A DNA stretch of 64,000 nt from Nitrososphaerales archaeon (GTDB lineage Archaea > Thermoproteota > Nitrososphaeria > Nitrososphaerales > CADDZS01), in the NCBI GenBank assembly GCA_030041355.1, contig JASHNZ010000019.1:154042-218041 (forward strand), in the 5' to 3' direction. The notes beneath the pieces are model-generated. The model was not told the origin of the DNA, ran no database searches, and was given only the letters and a program-made list of their open reading frames with translations. Of this stretch, positions 62,742-64,000 are shown one piece after another. The position numbers were made by a program, and so were the translations under genes. The stretch's first letter is position 1. Each line of letters starts with the position of its first letter.

Positions 62742-63344
62742 TCAGTCCTTAGAACTGCTTCTATAATTGCTCCTGACTCCACTGCTTGCGGCAAGCAAAT
62801 CGCTAGGAGTGATTATGCCCACGATTTTCCCTCTTCTCGCCGTGAGGATTGCTTGTGAATGCTGTAGGAGCATAGCAACTGCAGTAACTGGTATTGTTTC
62901 ATCGACGACCGGGAACTGCTGCTCCATTACCTCAATTACAGGTCTATCATAGAAGGCCTTAGGATCATTGGCACTCAAAGATGCATTAACGATCTGGCGC
63001 TCCGATATACTTCCTACGCAAATCTCTTCTTTATCATCACGAATTGGGAGTTGAGAGAAGCCATATTGCTTCATCTTCTCGGCGGCGTCCCTCACTTTGT
63101 CGCTTCGCTTGATCCAGACCAGATCTTTCTTTTCAATGTCTTTTGCAAGGCCCGTCCTAGGCTGCTCAGCTCGGTCGAGAAATTCGAAGATTTTCCTCAC
63201 TACATCGTATGACGGATGAACTCTGCTGCTTTCTATTTTTGCAATCAGGGATTGGCTAGTTCCTACAGAGCTTGCTAGTTTTTTTTGACTTATGCCCAGT
63301 GCTAGTCTTCTTTTCTTTATTTCGTTAATTGGTGGGAGAAGCAA
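62742..63344 (-). CDS. XRE-type HTH protein with CBS domain pair
   Basis: 200 residues. Residues about 5-65 form a Cro/C1-like helix-turn-helix: 'IKKRRLALGISQKKLASSVGTSQSLIAKIESSRVHPSYDVVRKIFEFLD' (in part). Two CBS repeats follow: 'VRDAAEKMKQYGFSQLPIRDDKEEICVGSISERQI' and 'VDETIPVTAVAMLLQHSQAILTARRGKIVGIITPSDLL', both quoted in part. HTH-CBS proteins are common in archaea and probably sense adenine nucleotides to control transcription. Stands alone between the thermosome and the phosphoesterase gene. Confidence 0.9.
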   Translation of the reverse strand: MLLPPINEIKKRRLALGISQKKLASSVGTSQSLIAKIESSRVHPSYDVVRKIFEFLDRAEQPRTGLAKDIEKKDLVWIKRSDKVRDAAEKMKQYGFSQLPIRDDKEEICVGSISERQIVNASLSANDPKAFYDRPVIEVMEQQFPVVDETIPVTAVAMLLQHSQAILTARRGKIVGIITPSDLLAASSGVRSNYRSSSKD

Positions 63345-63427
63345 ACTTTACGTTTACCCATAACTATTGAATTCTGATTGGAATCGGTATTCCTATTAGG
63401 ATTTTAGCATAGTTTCTCTTTTTGTCA

Positions 63428-64000
63428 CTACAGAACGTTGAGAAGAAGGGAGACATCTCCTATGAGATCTCCATCTAGAGTCATAATCATTGCCTCTGAA
63501 ACGCTTTTCAATGATCTTAGGATCGGAGCAATCTTCCTCTCCTGTCTTGCTGCATCCATCGCAGAACCCGCAACCACGAGCTCCAGATTGAATGCGGGCA
63601 TTAGAATGATTTCCAAAGTGTCCTGATTTCTTGATATAGAGTCTTCATGCGACAATCCTCCCTTGAATATTTGATTCCCTCTTGCTCGAACGAAGACCCA
63701 AACTGGTTGACCTGAAAGCGGACTTCCCCTTCTCTGAAAGATTGGATGAACGTGGCCCATAACCAATTGCTCGCAATCCTGAAACTTTGGCAAGGGCCTA
63801 GTATGGCCATGGAGGATCAAGATCTTGGAGATCATTATCCCGTTTGAATCCAAGACGTTGACATCCGGGGGTATCAAGTGTTGGAGACCAGCATCATGGT
63901 TCCCCGGAATGACAGAAACTTGACAAAGATTGGTCATCTTCTCGAAGAATTTTGGAACATTCTCCCACTCATACTTGCTAATCCTGTCTATTCCAGACTT
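63428..64000 (-). CDS. Metallophosphoesterase (COG1407-like), truncated by the window end
   Basis: 190 residues of the C-terminal part are visible; the frame stays open to base 64000. 'VIPGNHDAG' is the GNHD metal motif of calcineurin-like phosphoesterases, and 'ILHGHTRP' and 'LVMGHVHPIF' supply the later His motifs. The N-terminal D-x-H and G-D motifs would lie beyond the window. COG1407 members are often linked to DNA-repair helicases or ligases. The exact substrate is unknown. Confidence 0.85.
   Translation of the reverse strand, partial: KSGIDRISKYEWENVPKFFEKMTNLCQVSVIPGNHDAGLQHLIPPDVNVLDSNGIMISKILILHGHTRPLPKFQDCEQLVMGHVHPIFQRRGSPLSGQPVWVFVRARGNQIFKGGLSHEDSISRNQDTLEIILMPAFNLELVVAGSAMDAARQERKIAPILRSLKSVSEAMIMTLDGDLIGDVSLLLNVL

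Overview
The window is a dense stretch of an archaeal chromosome. The archaeal calls rest on a P1/L12 stalk protein ending in the acidic -GLSSLFG tail, an eL38-type ribosomal protein, a thermosome, a CDC48 AAA ATPase, archaeal tRNA-guanine transglycosylase, TiaS, archaemetzincin, a PAC2 protein, an Lsm protein, and tRNA genes interrupted by introns with bulge-helix-bulge (BHB) splice sites. Many genes have a TATA box about 25 bases before the start codon (leaderless) or use TTG/GTG starts. The eL38 gene, the split tRNAs, the LysW/LysX carrier-protein system and many tiny zinc-ribbon proteins point to the TACK group, most likely a thaumarchaeote-like lineage. No ammonia-oxidation gene is present. 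Acyl-CoA dehydrogenases, enoyl-CoA hydratase, molybdenum hydroxylase subunits and F420-type oxidoreductases suggest a heterotroph. The lineage is an inference.

Layout. 0-13.3 kb: MarC membrane protein, a tRNA-Leu with two introns, an F420-type oxidoreductase, a sugar epimerase, stalk protein P1, two tiny overlapping genes, Lsm, tgtA, PAC2, a beta-CASP nuclease, archaemetzincin, eL38, then a decayed malate synthase/isocitrate lyase remnant and an AbrB-PhoU regulator behind a long palindrome. 13.6-20.4 kb: membrane proteins, a DHH phosphoesterase, and a molybdenum block (MocA-like, moaA, CoxL-like subunit). 20.5-26.3 kb: arginine/lysine block (lysX, lysW, argH, argG, reading leftward; ACT-domain protein and argF reading rightward) with a phased GGTCA array at the divergent promoter. 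26.3-26.6 kb: RNase P RNA.

26.8-38.9 kb: tsr3, a RAM-domain protein, tiaS, an MFS transporter, a UbiE-like methyltransferase with a membrane protein, a second F420-type oxidoreductase, an MBL hydrolase, lipA, and a class III aminotransferase. 38.9-49 kb: a 960-base gap, a TPR protein, intron-bearing tRNA-Pro(CGG), methyltransferase, NTF2-like protein, two acyl-CoA dehydrogenases, UDG, enoyl-CoA hydratase-like protein and a second molybdenum subunit. 49-51.1 kb: a gene-poor, repeat-bearing region.

51.1-64 kb: a thiolase-fold/DUF35 pair lacking thiolase catalytic residues, a hydroxyacid dehydrogenase, an unusual MazG-MazG-zinc-deoxyribosyltransferase-like fusion, pyrE, dinB, then a protein-quality-control block (cdc48, hsp20, zinc ribbon, ArsR-type regulator, thermosome), a CBS-HTH regulator and a truncated phosphoesterase.

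The genes form three coherent themes: amino-acid synthesis under a possible common operator, oxidation of acyl-CoA or aldehyde-like substrates by flavin and molybdenum enzymes, and RNA/protein quality control. The strongest points for follow-up are the fused glyoxylate-shunt remnant, the two-intron tRNA-Leu, the MazG fusion and the catalytically altered thiolase pair.
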